Assembly: GCA_963969595.1 (NCBI GenBank)
Contig: OZ018409.1
Location: 34,485,282-34,549,281, forward strand
Source of the DNA: Neckera pumila
Taxonomy: Eukaryota > Streptophyta > Bryopsida > Hypnales > Neckeraceae
DNA length: 64,000 bases
Reading direction: 5' to 3'
Position 1 is the stretch's first letter. Below are more model-generated notes on this DNA. The model had not been told where the DNA came from, searched no databases, and saw nothing but the letters and a program-made list of their open reading frames with translations. The stretch is not shown here.

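Overview
This window is almost entirely the inside of one eukaryotic gene, an axonemal inner-arm dynein heavy chain read on the minus strand. It enters at base 64000 (N-terminal tail) and leaves near base 943 (module AAA4). I rebuilt 28 coding exons joined by GT-AG introns. The reading frame stays open across every junction and gives 6033 coding bases, or 2010 whole codons. About 91% of the window is intron. The visible protein runs tail, linker (MT-binding side excluded), AAA1, AAA2, AAA3 and the start of AAA4. Walker A motifs are intact in all four modules. The start codon and promoter lie beyond base 64000. The rest of AAA4, the stalk, AAA5, AAA6 and the C-terminus lie before base 1. Wording around AAA1 to AAA4 is closest, from memory, to the DNAH6 class of single-headed inner-arm dyneins.

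No second gene is convincing. The many short open frames in the introns are chance frames, reverse frames of exons, or frames through AAAC/TTTG simple repeats.

The introns are rich in small non-autonomous elements. (1) Elements of about 0.75-0.93 kb have CCCCTAAAGGACC-type inverted ends and sit at TTAA sites, which is a piggyBac-like signature; one is nested inside another, and one has an unoccupied relative of its insertion site elsewhere in the window. (2) MITEs of 230-300 bp have CATTAGGA-type inverted ends. (3) Three copies of a SINE-like element carry a GC-rich core and an AAACA/AAAC tail; two of them face each other. (4) Foldback elements have CACTA-like ends. (5) Two small elements have Stowaway-like ends. 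There are also longer dispersed repeats shared between introns more than 30 kb apart.

Organism: a eukaryote with motile cilia or flagella and an AT-rich nuclear genome (very roughly 70% AT by eye, not computed) with introns up to 12 kb. Stowaway-like and CACTA-like ends and a short TTTAGGG run hint at the plant lineage (a streptophyte with swimming sperm), but this is weak inference. The protein is clearly diverged from animal dyneins.

Layout, in transcription order: 64000-46400, N-terminal tail exons in long introns; 46600-39700, linker exons in short introns; 38240-34744, AAA1; 33948-27417, AAA2 and the AAA2/3 junction; 27112-13841, AAA3, split by a 10.9 kb intron full of TTAA elements; a 12 kb intron with a region less AT-rich than the rest (about 3100-10600); 1871-943, the AAA3/4 junction and the start of AAA4.
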